Positions 53,955 through 63,978 of a stretch of 64,000 nt of DNA are shown in pieces. This stretch comes from Klebsiella sp. RHBSTW-00484 (GTDB lineage: Bacteria; Pseudomonadota; Gammaproteobacteria; Enterobacterales; Enterobacteriaceae). A model generated the notes under the pieces. It was not told the DNA's origin. It saw only the letters and a list, made by a program, of their open reading frames with translations, and did no database searches. The DNA lies in assembly GCF_013705725.1 (NCBI RefSeq), contig NZ_CP055481.1:248001-312000 (forward strand), in the 5' to 3' direction. The position numbers and the translations under genes were made by a program. The stretch's first letter is position 1, and each line of letters begins with the position of its first letter.

Positions 53955-53986
53955 GGCCGCAGGGGTAAAACTCTGCGGCCTTTTTC
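53955..53986 (+). terminator. Terminator of ldr copy 1
   Basis: GGCCGCAG and CTGCGGCC form an eight-pair stem followed by TTTTT. Confidence 0.9.
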
Positions 53987-54275
53987 GTTTATTGCAGCAA
54001 CCCAAAACGATACTGGAACGCGCCTCGCACGGTGCGTAATAGTGAGATGCTGGCATCAGGTCCGGGCAGTAGAATCGTCGGCAAGCCGGGATTACCCGGT
54101 GAGGCGCAATGTTGCGGGGGCTTGAACCCCGGCGGCATAGATTGACTGGTTGCTGGAAAGAGAAAACCCCCGCACGTTGTTTGGTATAAACCTGGCAACG
54201 TTTCGGGGGCTAATCTCAAACCCTAACAATTTGAGGATAGCCGCGAACGGTTGCCATTGCAACAAAGGCGGCTGT

Positions 54276-54383
54276 ATGACGCTCGCTCAGTTAGGCCTGG
54301 TACTCTGGGACGATCTGGCGGCTCCGGTGCTGGCTGGCATTCTTGTCAGCATCATCGTGGGCTGGATGGATAGCCGGAAGTAA
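54276..54383 (+). CDS. Ldr-family type I toxin, copy 2
   Basis: Encodes the same 35-residue peptide as copy 1; the coding sequences differ by only a few silent bases. It has the same leader, including GGCTGT before the ATG and the AAAACCCCCGCACG block, so it probably has its own antisense RNA. Keeping an unchanged peptide while the flanks drift suggests selection on the protein or recent gene conversion. Confidence 0.85.
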   Translation: MTLAQLGLVLWDDLAAPVLAGILVSIIVGWMDSRK

Positions 54384-54433
54384 CCGGCATGTGGGTATCA
54401 GTCTGCCTTGAATGGCAGCATGCGCCCGGACGG

Positions 54434-54465
54434 GGCCGCAGGGGGAAAAGCCTGCGGCCTTTTTC
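54434..54465 (+). terminator. Terminator of ldr copy 2
   Basis: GGCCGCAG and CTGCGGCC stem followed by TTTTT. It ends four bases before the stop codon of the convergent bcsG. Confidence 0.88.
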
Positions 54466-54468
54466 GCA

Positions 54469-56145
54469 TTATTGCGGGTAAGGCACCCAACTGCCGCCGT
54501 TCAACTGAACGTAAGGCTTGCCCTGATACTGAATCACGATAGCGTTGGAGTTTTCCGAGACCGCTGCGCTCTGCGGCAGATTAGCAATATACTGCTGCCA
54601 GTTGATGTCGTTTTCGCCAAACATCTTGCCATCCAGGGCGCGAACCACCAGCTCCGAAACAGCCAGATAGCTACTTGGCTGATCTATTGTGATCGGCGCA
54701 TCGGGATGCCGCGCCTTGATGCCGAAAAACTTCACCGCCGCCGGGACGTTGGTAATTGAGGGGCTTGGAATATCGCGCAGGCCGGAAACCTGCATTTTGT
54801 CGCCTTTCAATGCCGCGCCGTGTTCCGGCACGACGATGACCATCACCTTACGGCCCGATTTATCCAGCTCAGTGAAGAAACTGTCCAGTTCGTCGAAGAA
54901 CTTCTGCGCACGGGCTTTATAGTCCGCAGTTTTGCTCTGGCCTGGGTAGTGGTTGCCATCGTGCAGCGGCAGCGTGTTGTAGAAGGTCGCAGTGCGCGGC
55001 GTGTTCAGTTTATCGAGCGTCTGTAGCCAGCGGTTCAGCGTTGCCTGGTCGTCATAAACTGGCGAGCCGTCAAAGCCTTGCAAAATCACCGGCAGACCGG
55101 CTTGATCCATCAGCGGGCTCTGAATGCCGCCTAAAGAGCGCAGCTCTTTCAGGAAGTCGCCAAAGATACCGTTATGCCCAAGCATCAACTGCTGGGTAAA
55201 GCCCAGTTTTGCCAGGTTTTCAAACAGGTAGCATTCATTACCTGACGGCTGATACAGGTTAGCGTGTGAGAGTTGACCACAGCTGGCGCGCAGCAGGCGA
55301 GCAGCAGCCGGACCGCTGTACGAGGTGGCTGAGTTAAAGTTTTTGAACAGCAGGTCGAAATGCTTCCACAGCGGGTGATCCATTAACCCGGCGGCTTCAA
55401 TATCTGACCATGAGAGCGAGCAGATGTTGATAATTAAGACATCAAATGGCTGGGCATCGGCCGGTAGCGCATCAGGGAAAGGCGTTTTACGTTTCTGCTC
55501 GGAGGCATAAAAGGTATTAAGCCAGTTGGTGAGATTAGCCGACGTTGGTGGCTCCGTTTGCGGCGGAATATCGTTATTCGCCGGGGCGGTATTGGTGGCG
55601 ATAGCGGTACCGCCGCCGGTATTGGTTGCGGTATTTGCCGTCGCTGCCGTAGGTTGACCTGCTGGCCATAGGGTAAAAGAGGGCAGCAGCGGGCTAACAA
55701 CCAGCCAGACCATGATCGCCGAGACAAAAACCGTCACCCGCAGCCATTGGCTGATAAACAGCCACAAGACCAGCAGGACAAAGAACGCGCCGACCATATT
55801 CCAGTTGATAAAGCGGGTCACCAGATCCCAGATGTAGTCGGCGCTAAAGCCAGCAATCTGCGAACCTTGACTGAAGATGCTTTCCAGTCCGGGTAGCCAG
55901 GTATCGTGCCAGAACAGCATAAAGCCCAACGGGATCGCTATCCAGTGGCGCAGGCGGTGCAGCTTATACTGCGGAATTGGCACCAATAAGAAGGCGAGAA
56001 ACACCAGGTTCAGCATCGGGTGAAAATTAAGGTATCCCGCCCACAGCAAAGCAAACTTCACCAGGAAGTAGAAGTTCCAGCCGGATAAGCCGCGCCAGTA
56101 CCGCCAGAGCGGAAGCGATGCAGCGGTTGTTTTTGGATTGGTCAT
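54469..56145 (-). CDS. bcsG: Cellulose phosphoethanolamine transferase BcsG
   Basis: A 558-residue inner-membrane enzyme that adds phosphoethanolamine to cellulose in the periplasm. Four or five N-terminal spans (to about residue 165) lead to an alkaline-phosphatase-fold domain with [13 protein letters not shown], the nucleophile serine in [20 protein letters not shown] and [14 protein letters not shown] (metal ligands). It agrees with E. coli BcsG to its end GSWVPYPQ. Overlaps bcsF by four bases. Confidence 0.96.
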   Translation of the reverse strand: MTNPKTTAASLPLWRYWRGLSGWNFYFLVKFALLWAGYLNFHPMLNLVFLAFLLVPIPQYKLHRLRHWIAIPLGFMLFWHDTWLPGLESIFSQGSQIAGFSADYIWDLVTRFINWNMVGAFFVLLVLWLFISQWLRVTVFVSAIMVWLVVSPLLPSFTLWPAGQPTAATANTATNTGGGTAIATNTAPANNDIPPQTEPPTSANLTNWLNTFYASEQKRKTPFPDALPADAQPFDVLIINICSLSWSDIEAAGLMDHPLWKHFDLLFKNFNSATSYSGPAAARLLRASCGQLSHANLYQPSGNECYLFENLAKLGFTQQLMLGHNGIFGDFLKELRSLGGIQSPLMDQAGLPVILQGFDGSPVYDDQATLNRWLQTLDKLNTPRTATFYNTLPLHDGNHYPGQSKTADYKARAQKFFDELDSFFTELDKSGRKVMVIVVPEHGAALKGDKMQVSGLRDIPSPSITNVPAAVKFFGIKARHPDAPITIDQPSSYLAVSELVVRALDGKMFGENDINWQQYIANLPQSAAVSENSNAIVIQYQGKPYVQLNGGSWVPYPQ

Positions 56146-56339
56146 TTTGTTGATTTGCCTTGCCTGGATGCCGTTTCCCGGCGCAACACGCCAGCCGGTT
56201 TGACATAACGGGGTTTAAAGAACATCAGTCGTAACGTGGTACGAATACGCCGCTGGTAGTGGCGCGTCAGGTATCCCAGCGGGAAAAACAGCAGGGCGCA
56301 CAGGACGACCAACTGAATAATATCGGCAATAGACATCAT
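56142..56339 (-). CDS. bcsF: Cellulose biosynthesis membrane protein BcsF
   Basis: A 65-residue single-span peptide ([20 protein letters not shown], residues about 5-24) with a basic cytoplasmic tail. BcsF recruits BcsE to the membrane and to BcsG in E. coli. It overlaps bcsE and bcsG by four bases each, so the three proteins are translated together. A start one codon later is equally possible. Confidence 0.9.
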   Translation of the reverse strand: MMSIADIIQLVVLCALLFFPLGYLTRHYQRRIRTTLRLMFFKPRYVKPAGVLRRETASRQGKSTK

Positions 56340-57892
56340 AGATTTAGCTCCCCATCGATGGATAAACGATGTGGCTCAGGGTTTCGACGCCAGCTTCGCC
56401 CATCATGGGTCGCGTTGATGGTCTCATTCTTGCCCAGAGAAATAGGCAGGGGCGTGTTCCAGTTCTCCGGCATGATGCCGCGCATCAACATAATTTCAGC
56501 GGATATCTGTTTATCTTCAAACCAAATCATTCGGTTAGAGAAAATATCGCCGGTAGGCAAAGGGAAAATATGGTTTAACGCGGTATCGAGATCGTTTACA
56601 CGGCAAAACGACAGGAACAGCACCAGACGATTGTTACCAATAGTCATGATGTCGCCCATGCGGTTGGGTTTACACAGCGTCAGCGCCTGCTCGACGCGCA
56701 GGCCCGGTGCCGGACGTAGCGCCACCATTACGCCTTTGCTATCGGCGGGCAGCATAGTGTTAGCCATAATATTGTGCACCGCTTCGCAGAAGGCATCCCA
56801 CTTCTGGTAGCCGCGCAGTTTTAGCGGTTGACTCCAGGTGAGCAGGGTGGAGAAATCTTCCGGAATATGGCGAGTAAACTTCTGTTTCTGTACGCTTTCA
56901 ATTAGCGTCAGGCAGCGCGAGAGCGGTGCGCCGCTGGGGATAACCATATTTGCGCCGCTGCTTAGCAAAAGTCGCTCATCGGTGGCGCGCAGGCTTGGGG
57001 TCTGCTCGCGAACGATCACTTTTAACGCGCTGCCGCGCTGGCGGCGCAGCGTGTGGATATAGCGTCCCAACTGCTCAATCTGCTCGTTTTGGGTAATGGA
57101 GAAGATAAGTGTTGCCGCCTGCGCCATCCGTCCGGCATTGAAAACAGCGTCGTTGGTATCGAATAGTGTCCAGTATTCGGAAAGCGCGGGCGCCCCTTCC
57201 AGTACGCGCAGGTTACTGAGGACGACTTTCTCGTCGCTGCGTGGCTGAACGACGGTTTCCTCATCCTGCGCCAGTCGCCAGCCATTCTCATCGTGCAAAA
57301 CAGTGAGTTGCTGCTGGGCGCTTATTCCTTTTTCGCTTCCCCACCAGGCAATATCAAACAAGTGGCTGTCACCCTGGTAACGAATGCTTGCCAGACCGGC
57401 AAGAGAACGATACTCGCGTAATAAAGGGGAAAGCTGTTTATCGATATCATGCCCCGAATTAAGTACTAATAGAGAACAATGATGGTATTTAGCCCAGCGA
57501 TACGTTTTTTCTACCCACTTGCATAATTCTTCGCTTTTTATATTCTGCCAGGCATTTTCTGCACATAGCAGAATAAACAAATAATTGCCAGGCTCGAGGG
57601 AGCAAACTAAATCGCGGTGCATCTCTTCCAGCCCTTCCGGGCGGTTTGGCATGGTGAATAATGCAATTTTCTCAGGCCCGAGGTTTTTATCTAGTGCAAT
57701 GATCTTATTTGGATTATCACCCATGACTATCGCCGCAACCTGACTCTCTTGAGCCTGAGCGGCTAACGTATGGTTGAGCAGGCTTACCGCATCAGGGTAG
57801 CGGTCGACGTTTAACCACCATACCCCGCCAACGGGCATATGGCAGACTTCGTCCCATAATGATGAAATACCCAAAGAATATACGATATCCAC
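56336..57892 (-). CDS. bcsE: c-di-GMP-binding cellulose regulator BcsE
   Basis: A 518-residue cytoplasmic protein of the BcsE family. An N-terminal pseudo-receiver/NTPase-like part ([20 protein letters not shown]) is followed by a degenerate GGDEF (GIL) domain. The c-di-GMP I-site RxxD is seen as RMGD in [15 protein letters not shown], near residue 410. BcsE gives full cellulose output in E. coli. First gene of bcsEFG, divergent from bcsR. Confidence 0.94.
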   Translation of the reverse strand: MDIVYSLGISSLWDEVCHMPVGGVWWLNVDRYPDAVSLLNHTLAAQAQESQVAAIVMGDNPNKIIALDKNLGPEKIALFTMPNRPEGLEEMHRDLVCSLEPGNYLFILLCAENAWQNIKSEELCKWVEKTYRWAKYHHCSLLVLNSGHDIDKQLSPLLREYRSLAGLASIRYQGDSHLFDIAWWGSEKGISAQQQLTVLHDENGWRLAQDEETVVQPRSDEKVVLSNLRVLEGAPALSEYWTLFDTNDAVFNAGRMAQAATLIFSITQNEQIEQLGRYIHTLRRQRGSALKVIVREQTPSLRATDERLLLSSGANMVIPSGAPLSRCLTLIESVQKQKFTRHIPEDFSTLLTWSQPLKLRGYQKWDAFCEAVHNIMANTMLPADSKGVMVALRPAPGLRVEQALTLCKPNRMGDIMTIGNNRLVLFLSFCRVNDLDTALNHIFPLPTGDIFSNRMIWFEDKQISAEIMLMRGIMPENWNTPLPISLGKNETINATHDGRSWRRNPEPHRLSIDGELNL

Positions 57893-58060
57893 GGCGTCCC
57901 TCGTGAGACCTGATTTACACTTGATCAGTTTACTAGCGAAAGCGTCAGAGTAAACCTAACATTGAAATTAAAGGATATCAGTTTTAGCATGTAACCATAA
58001 TTTAAGGATTAGCCAGCATCCCCCAAATTTAATTTATGTATTTTGCCAACGGACAGAGAA
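57893..58060. promoter_or_regulatory. Divergent bcsE / bcsR promoter region
   Basis: These 168 A+T-rich bases separate the bcsEFG and bcsRQAB operons. Both promoters must lie here; I could not pick hexamers with confidence. Confidence 0.5.
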
Positions 58061-58249
58061 ATGCCAGCGAAAGAGCCTGCTGTACCCACCGATGCGACTT
58101 TGGGCTACACGTTCCAAAATGATTTCCTGGCGTTAAGCCGGGCATTTTCCCTGCCTGATATTGATTACCACGACATTTCCCGACGCGAGCAGTTAACCGC
58201 GGCGCTGAAACGCTGGCCATTACTGGCTGAATTAGCTGAGAAAAAGTAA
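58061..58249 (+). CDS. bcsR: Cellulose biosynthesis protein BcsR
   Basis: A 62-residue protein, very similar to E. coli BcsR (YhjR): GYTFQNDFLALSRAFSLPDI, then DYHDISRREQLTAALKRWPL. BcsR pairs with BcsQ and regulates synthase assembly. ATG 58061 was preferred to an in-frame TTG at 58043 because it gives the family length. It ends 11 bases before bcsQ. Confidence 0.93.
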   Translation: MPAKEPAVPTDATLGYTFQNDFLALSRAFSLPDIDYHDISRREQLTAALKRWPLLAELAEKK

Positions 58250-58260
58250 GGACGCCGTTG

Positions 58261-58998
58261 ATGGCTATTCTGGGATTACAAGGCGTGCGCGGTGGCACTG
58301 GCACCACATCGATTACCGCTGCGCTGGCCTGGGCGCTGCAATTACTCGGGGAAACCGTACTGGTGGTTGATGCCAGCCCGGACAATATGCTGCGCTTTTT
58401 TTTCAACGTCGATTTCAGCCACAAAGCGGGCTGGGCGCGTGCGATGATCGACGGCGATGACTGGCGCGATGCTGGACTTCGCTACACTTCGCATATCGAT
58501 CTGCTGCCCTTTGGTCAGCTTGAACCGGGTGAACGCGAGAATATCGACCAGCTTCAGCCGATGCTTTCGCCGATGGCTGAAATGGTGCAAAAACTCCATC
58601 AGCAGGGCGAACACCGCTGGCTGTTAATTGACCTGCCGGACGGCTATTCGCCGCTGACTCGCGCCTTAATCAACGTATGCGACCGCACGCTGGTGGTGGT
58701 TCACCCGGACGGTAACAGCCATATTCGCCTGCATCAGCAGGCATTCCCGACGAATAGCGATATTTTGATCAACGATCTGCGCGTTGGCAGCCAGCTGCAG
58801 GAAGATTTATATCAGCTGTGGCTGGAGAGCCAGCGCCGCATTCTGCCGGTGACGATTCATCGCGATGAGGCGATGGCGGAGTGTCTGGCGGCGAAGCAGC
58901 CGCTCGGCGAATATCGTCAGGATTCTCTGGCGGCGGAAGAGATCCTCACGCTTGCCAACTGGTGCCTGCTGCACTATGTCGGCAAGGGGGCGGAATGA
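58261..58998 (+). CDS. bcsQ: BcsQ of operon 2 (E. coli type)
   Basis: A 245-residue SIMIBI protein, close to E. coli BcsQ: MAILGLQGVRGGTGTTSITA, then LLPFGQLEPGERENID and LIHRDEAMAECLAAKQP-like TIHRDEAMAECLAAKQPLGE. The P-loop reads RGGTGTT, without the usual lysine, as in E. coli. It works with BcsR to complete the synthase. A TTG sits directly before the chosen ATG. Its stop overlaps the bcsA start. Confidence 0.94.
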   Translation: MAILGLQGVRGGTGTTSITAALAWALQLLGETVLVVDASPDNMLRFFFNVDFSHKAGWARAMIDGDDWRDAGLRYTSHIDLLPFGQLEPGERENIDQLQPMLSPMAEMVQKLHQQGEHRWLLIDLPDGYSPLTRALINVCDRTLVVVHPDGNSHIRLHQQAFPTNSDILINDLRVGSQLQEDLYQLWLESQRRILPVTIHRDEAMAECLAAKQPLGEYRQDSLAAEEILTLANWCLLHYVGKGAE

Positions 58999-61613
58999 TT
59001 CGCCTGAGTACCCTGCTGCTGGCTCCGCCCGTTGGCGAACGGCTGAGCGAGCGCTATCGTGATTATCGTCGGCATGGCGCATCGTGGCTGGCGGCCGCGT
59101 TGGGCTGCTTGTGGGCGTCGTTGGCGTGGGCGTTTATGCCGCTGGAAACGCCGCGCTGGCAGGCGATTCGCGAGCGCCATGATGAATTTTTCCCGCATAT
59201 CAACCCGCATCGCCCGCGCCCGCTGGACCCGATTCGCTACCTGCTGCAATCCTTATGGCTGCTGGCGACCCGGGTGCCGGAGCCGGATAAAAAGGTCAAC
59301 TGGCGTTCGCTGGTCGCCCTCGAAGGCGTACAGGGACGCTATGCGCAGTGGCTGGAAAAGCTGCCGGAGAAGGTTAATGCCCGCACTAGTCATTTGGATA
59401 AACACAAAGAGCTGGCGCACCTGAACCCGAAGCTGCGGCGGTTGATTCTCGGCACGGTGACGTTTTTCTCGCTGATCCTCGCGCTGCTCTGTATTACTCA
59501 GCCGTTTAATCCACTGTCGCAGTTTATTTTCCTGCTGTTGCTATGGGGCGTCGCGCTGCTGGTGCGCCGTATTCCAGGGCGCTTCTCAGCGCTGATGCTG
59601 ATCGTGCTCTCGCTAACCGTTTCCTGTCGCTATATCTGGTGGCGCTACACCTCAACGCTTAACTGGGATGACCCGGTAAGCCTGGTGTGTGGGATCATTC
59701 TGCTGTTCGCCGAAACCTACGCCTGGGTGGTGCTGGTGCTGGGCTATTTCCAGGTCGTCTGGCCGCTGAACCGCCAGCCGGTACCGCTGCCGGAAGATAT
59801 GGAGCAGTGGCCGACGGTGGATATCTTCGTTCCGACTTATAACGAAGATCTCAGCGTGGTCAAAAACACCATTTACGCCTCGCAGGGGATCGACTGGCCG
59901 AAGGACAAGCTCAATATCTGGATCCTCGACGACGGCGGGCGCGAAGAGTTCCGCCAGTTCGCCAAAGACGTCGGGGTGCACTACATCGCACGTACCACTC
60001 ATGAACACGCGAAGGCCGGCAATATCAATAACGCGCTGAAGTACGCCAAAGGCGAGTTCGTGTCGATTTTTGACTGCGACCACGTGCCGACTCGCTCATT
60101 CCTGCAAATGACCATGGGCTGGTTCCTGAAAGAGAAAGAGCTGGCGATGATGCAGACGCCGCACCACTTCTTCTCCCCGGACCCGTTTGAACGCAACCTC
60201 GGGCGTTTTCGCAAAACGCCGAACGAAGGCACGCTGTTTTATGGCCTGGTGCAGGATGGGAACGACATGTGGGACGCCACCTTCTTCTGCGGCTCCTGCG
60301 CGGTAATCCGCCGCGGCCCGCTGGATGAAATTGGCGGTATCGCCGTGGAGACGGTGACGGAAGATGCCCATACTTCTCTGCGTCTGCATCGCCGCGGCCA
60401 CACTTCCGCCTATATGCGTATTCCGCAGGCGGCGGGGCTGGCCACGGAGAGCCTGTCGGCGCATATCGGTCAGCGCATCCGCTGGGCGCGCGGGATGGTG
60501 CAGATTTTCCGTCTCGATAATCCGTTGTTTGGCAAAGGGCTGAAGCTGGCGCAGCGCGTCTGCTACGTCAACGCGATGCTGCACTTCCTCTCCGGTATTC
60601 CGCGCCTGATCTTCCTGACCGCGCCGCTGGCGTTTTTGCTGCTGCACGCCTATATCATTTACGCCCCCGCGCTGATGATCGCCCTGTTTGTGCTACCGCA
60701 TATGATTCACGCCAGCCTGACCAACTCGAAGATTCAGGGTAAATATCGCCACTCTTTCTGGAGTGAAATCTACGAAACGGTGCTGGCCTGGTATATCGCT
60801 CCGCCGACGTTTGTCGCGCTGATAAACCCGCACAAGGGCAAATTCAACGTCACCGCGAAGGGTGGGCTGGTGGAAGACGAGTACGTCGACTGGGTGATTT
60901 CCCGTCCCTATATCTACCTTGTGCTGCTGAATCTGGTCGGCGTCGCCGTGGGTATCTGGCGCTTTATGTACGGCCCGGAAAACGAGGTCCTGACCGTCTG
61001 GGTGAGTATTATCTGGGTGTTCTATAACTTGATTATTCTCGGCGGCGCGGTGGCCGTGTCGGTCGAAAGTAAGCAGGTGCGGCGCTCGCATCGTGTAGAG
61101 ATGTCGATGCCGGCAGCGATTGCCCGCGAAGATGGTCATCTGTTCTCCTGCACCGTTCATGACTACTCCGACGGTGGGCTCGGCGTCAAAATTCACGGCG
61201 AAGCGCAGGTGCTGGAAGACCAGCACGTCAAGCTGCTGCTCAAACGCGGGCAGCAGGAGTACAGCTTCCCGGTGCGGGTTGCGCGGGTGAACGGTAGCGA
61301 AGTGGGCTTACAGCTGCTGCCGTTAAGCAATCGGCAACATATTGATTTTGTACAGTGTACGTTTGCCCGCGCAGATACGTGGGCGCTTTGGCAGGATAGC
61401 TTCCCGGAAGATAAACCGATGGAAAGCTTGCTGGATATCCTGAAGCTGGGGTTCCGTGGATATCGTCACCTGGCGGAGTTCTCACCGCCGTCGGTGAAGG
61501 TTATTTTCCGCTCGCTCACCTTGCTGGTGGCCTGGGTTGTCTCGTTTGTTCCGCGCCGTCCTGAACGCGCGGCAGCGACACTCTCGGCGGAACCGGCAAT
61601 GGCTCAACAATGA
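58995..61613 (+). CDS. bcsA: Cellulose synthase catalytic subunit BcsA, operon 2 (E. coli type)
   Basis: An 872-residue enzyme, the same length as E. coli BcsA. It has the extra N-terminal domain (about 150 residues, LSERYRDYRRHGASWLAAAL), spans, the GT2 core with ILDDGGREE, FDCDHVPTR, TEDAHT and QRIRW, and a PilZ domain with RRSHR and DYSDGG for c-di-GMP. ATG 58995 overlaps the bcsQ stop; a longer frame to 58881 lies in bcsQ. The core is clearly related to the short BcsA of operon 1. Confidence 0.97.
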   Translation: MIRLSTLLLAPPVGERLSERYRDYRRHGASWLAAALGCLWASLAWAFMPLETPRWQAIRERHDEFFPHINPHRPRPLDPIRYLLQSLWLLATRVPEPDKKVNWRSLVALEGVQGRYAQWLEKLPEKVNARTSHLDKHKELAHLNPKLRRLILGTVTFFSLILALLCITQPFNPLSQFIFLLLLWGVALLVRRIPGRFSALMLIVLSLTVSCRYIWWRYTSTLNWDDPVSLVCGIILLFAETYAWVVLVLGYFQVVWPLNRQPVPLPEDMEQWPTVDIFVPTYNEDLSVVKNTIYASQGIDWPKDKLNIWILDDGGREEFRQFAKDVGVHYIARTTHEHAKAGNINNALKYAKGEFVSIFDCDHVPTRSFLQMTMGWFLKEKELAMMQTPHHFFSPDPFERNLGRFRKTPNEGTLFYGLVQDGNDMWDATFFCGSCAVIRRGPLDEIGGIAVETVTEDAHTSLRLHRRGHTSAYMRIPQAAGLATESLSAHIGQRIRWARGMVQIFRLDNPLFGKGLKLAQRVCYVNAMLHFLSGIPRLIFLTAPLAFLLLHAYIIYAPALMIALFVLPHMIHASLTNSKIQGKYRHSFWSEIYETVLAWYIAPPTFVALINPHKGKFNVTAKGGLVEDEYVDWVISRPYIYLVLLNLVGVAVGIWRFMYGPENEVLTVWVSIIWVFYNLIILGGAVAVSVESKQVRRSHRVEMSMPAAIAREDGHLFSCTVHDYSDGGLGVKIHGEAQVLEDQHVKLLLKRGQQEYSFPVRVARVNGSEVGLQLLPLSNRQHIDFVQCTFARADTWALWQDSFPEDKPMESLLDILKLGFRGYRHLAEFSPPSVKVIFRSLTLLVAWVVSFVPRRPERAAATLSAEPAMAQQ

Positions 61614-61623
61614 TGATAATGCG

Positions 61624-63972
61624 ATGAACAAAAAACTCTCTTTGATTTGTGCAGTAGCGGTGAGCATTGGCGGCTGGTCCCCCTTCGCTTCGTATGCGGA
61701 ACCGACGGCAGCGGTAGCAGCACCGGAAGCGGCGCAGACGACTACCGTGCCCGGTATTGCCGGGGTGGTTGCTGACAGCCAGCCAACGGCGGCCCTTGCT
61801 GACCCGGCGGCCCCGGTGGTGGTATTGGATAATGCCCCGACCCGCGACGTAAAACTCACCTTCGCCAAAATCGCCCCGCCTCCCGGCAGTATGGTGCTGC
61901 GCGGCGCGCGTCCTGATGGCTCGGTAGAGTTCGGTATGCGCAGTGATGAAGTGGTGGCGAAAGCGCTGCTTAACCTCGACTACACGCCATCGCCGTCACT
62001 GCTACCGATCCAGTCGCAGCTAAAGGTCTATCTTAACGATGAGCTGATGGGCGTTTTGCCGGTTACTAAAGAGCAACTGGGCAAAAAAGTCAGCGCGCAG
62101 ATCCCGATAGATCCGCTGTATATCACCGACTTTAACCGCGTGCGCCTGGAGTTCGTTGGCCACTATCGTGATGTCTGTGAAAACCCGGCCAGCAGCACCC
62201 TGTGGCTGGACGTGGGCCGCGAAAGCTATCTGGATTTAACCTATCAGTCGCTGAACGTGCGCAACGATCTCTCGCATTTCCCGGTCCCATTCTACGATTC
62301 CCGCGATAACCGCCAGCTCACGCTGCCGATGGTCTTTGCTTCCGCGCCGGATGTTCAGCAGCAGCAGGCGGCGGCGATTATCGCCTCGTGGTTCGGCAGC
62401 AAAGCGGGTTGGCGCGGCCAGCAGTTCCCGGTTCACTTCAACGCGCTGCCGGATCGTAACGCCATTGTTTTTGCCACCAACGATAAGCGCCCGGACTTCC
62501 TGCGCGAGCACCCGCCGGTTAGCGCGCCGACTATCGAAATGATCGACCATCCGAGCAACCCGTACGTCAAGCTGCTGGTGGTATTCGGTCGTGATGATAA
62601 GGACCTGCTGCAGGCGGCTAAGGGGATTGCTCAGGGCAATATTCTGTTCCGCGGCAGCAGCGTGACGGTTGACGATGTGAAAGAGCTACAGGCACGTAAG
62701 CCTTACGATGCGCCAAATTGGGTGCGCACCGACCGGGCGGTGACCTTTGCTGAGCTGAAGACCTACGAACAGCAGTTGCAATCCAGCGGTCTGGTACCGG
62801 ATTCGATCAACGTGGCGCTGAACCTGCCACCGGATCTTTACCTGCTGCGCGCCAACGGCATCGATATGAACCTGAATTATCGCTACACCATGCCGCCGAT
62901 CAAAGACAGCTCGCGCATGGATATCAGCCTTAACGATCAATTCTTGCAGTCGTTTAGCCTCAATAGCTCGCAGGATGTGAATAAGCTGATACTGCGCCTA
63001 CCGGTGCTGCAGGGGCTGCTGGACGGCAAAACGGAAGTGACAATCCCGGCGCTACGTCTCGGGGCGATGAACCAGCTGCGCTTTGATTTCCAGTATATGA
63101 ACCCGATGCCCGGCGGCTCCATTGATAACTGTATTACCTTCCAGCCGGTACAGAACCATGTGGTGATTGGCGACGACTCGACCATTGACTTCTCGAAGTA
63201 CTATCACTTTATGGCGATGCCAGATCTGCGCGTGTTTGCCAACGCGGGCTTCCCGTATAGCCGGATGGCCGATCTGTCCGACACCTTGGTTGTGGTACCA
63301 AAAGCGCCGACTGAGGGCCAGGTTGCCACGCTGCTGGAGACCACCGGCGGCATCGGTGCGCAAACCGGTCTGGCGTCAATTAACCTGCGCATGACCGATG
63401 ACGGTAGCCAGATTAAAGACAAAGATGCCGACCTGCTGTTGATTGGCTCCATTCCGCAGGCGCTGAAAGATGACAGCAAAATCAACCTGCTGGTTGAAGC
63501 GACTAAAAGCTGGGTGAAAATGCCAATGCGCCACTACGACCTGGCGAGCATTTACCCCGATCTTGAAGCCAGAACGCCGAATACCCGCACTGATATCACC
63601 TCGTCCGGGCCGATGGCGGCCATTATCGGCTTCCAGTCGCCTTACAACGATCAGCGCAGCGTCGTTGCGCTGCTGGCCGATAGCCCGCGCGGTAACGAAC
63701 TGCTGACCGCGGCGCTGAACGACAGCGGCAAACGCGCGGCGATGTTTGGTTCCGTTTCAGTCATTCGTGAGTCGGGCGTGAACAGCCTGCGGGTGGGTGA
63801 TGTGTATTATATCGGGCATCTGCCGTGGTTCGAACGCATTTGGTTTGCGCTCTCCAGCCATCCTGTGCTGCTGGCGATTCTGGCGGCGGTGAGCATCGTG
63901 CTGCTGGCGTGGGTACTGTGGCGCATGCTGCGTATTATCAGCCGTCGTCGCCTCGATCTTGATGATGAGTAA
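61624..63972 (+). CDS. bcsB: Cellulose synthase periplasmic subunit BcsB, operon 2
   Basis: A 782-residue subunit, closely matching E. coli BcsB: RDVKLTFAKIAPPPGSMVLR, PYDAPNWVRTDRAVTFAELK, GGSIDNCITFQPVQNHVVIG and VGDVYYIGHLPWFERIWFAL, then a C-terminal span (HPVLLAILAAVSIVLLAWVL). The signal peptide is cut after FASYA (about residue 25). The start at 61624 follows the bcsA stop by ten bases; the frame extending to 61537 is part of bcsA. It guides the nascent glucan through the periplasm. Confidence 0.96.
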   Translation: MNKKLSLICAVAVSIGGWSPFASYAEPTAAVAAPEAAQTTTVPGIAGVVADSQPTAALADPAAPVVVLDNAPTRDVKLTFAKIAPPPGSMVLRGARPDGSVEFGMRSDEVVAKALLNLDYTPSPSLLPIQSQLKVYLNDELMGVLPVTKEQLGKKVSAQIPIDPLYITDFNRVRLEFVGHYRDVCENPASSTLWLDVGRESYLDLTYQSLNVRNDLSHFPVPFYDSRDNRQLTLPMVFASAPDVQQQQAAAIIASWFGSKAGWRGQQFPVHFNALPDRNAIVFATNDKRPDFLREHPPVSAPTIEMIDHPSNPYVKLLVVFGRDDKDLLQAAKGIAQGNILFRGSSVTVDDVKELQARKPYDAPNWVRTDRAVTFAELKTYEQQLQSSGLVPDSINVALNLPPDLYLLRANGIDMNLNYRYTMPPIKDSSRMDISLNDQFLQSFSLNSSQDVNKLILRLPVLQGLLDGKTEVTIPALRLGAMNQLRFDFQYMNPMPGGSIDNCITFQPVQNHVVIGDDSTIDFSKYYHFMAMPDLRVFANAGFPYSRMADLSDTLVVVPKAPTEGQVATLLETTGGIGAQTGLASINLRMTDDGSQIKDKDADLLLIGSIPQALKDDSKINLLVEATKSWVKMPMRHYDLASIYPDLEARTPNTRTDITSSGPMAAIIGFQSPYNDQRSVVALLADSPRGNELLTAALNDSGKRAAMFGSVSVIRESGVNSLRVGDVYYIGHLPWFERIWFALSSHPVLLAILAAVSIVLLAWVLWRMLRIISRRRLDLDDE

Positions 63973-63978
63973 TCGATG

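Larger units (their letters stand above)
53536..54465 (+). repeat. Tandem duplication of an ldr toxin unit (period 479 bases)
   Basis: Two units of about 450 bases follow each other. Shared parts include TGGCATCAGGTCCGGGCAGT, GCAATGTTGCGGGGGCTTGA, AAAACCCCCGCACGTTGTTT, the small coding frame and the terminator. The units differ at scattered places, so the copy event is not recent. Confidence 0.88.

Noticed and set aside
53536..54465. A CRISPR-like array
   Set aside because: There are only two long units with a coding frame and terminator each, not short repeats with spacers. No CRISPR array or cas gene was seen anywhere in the window.
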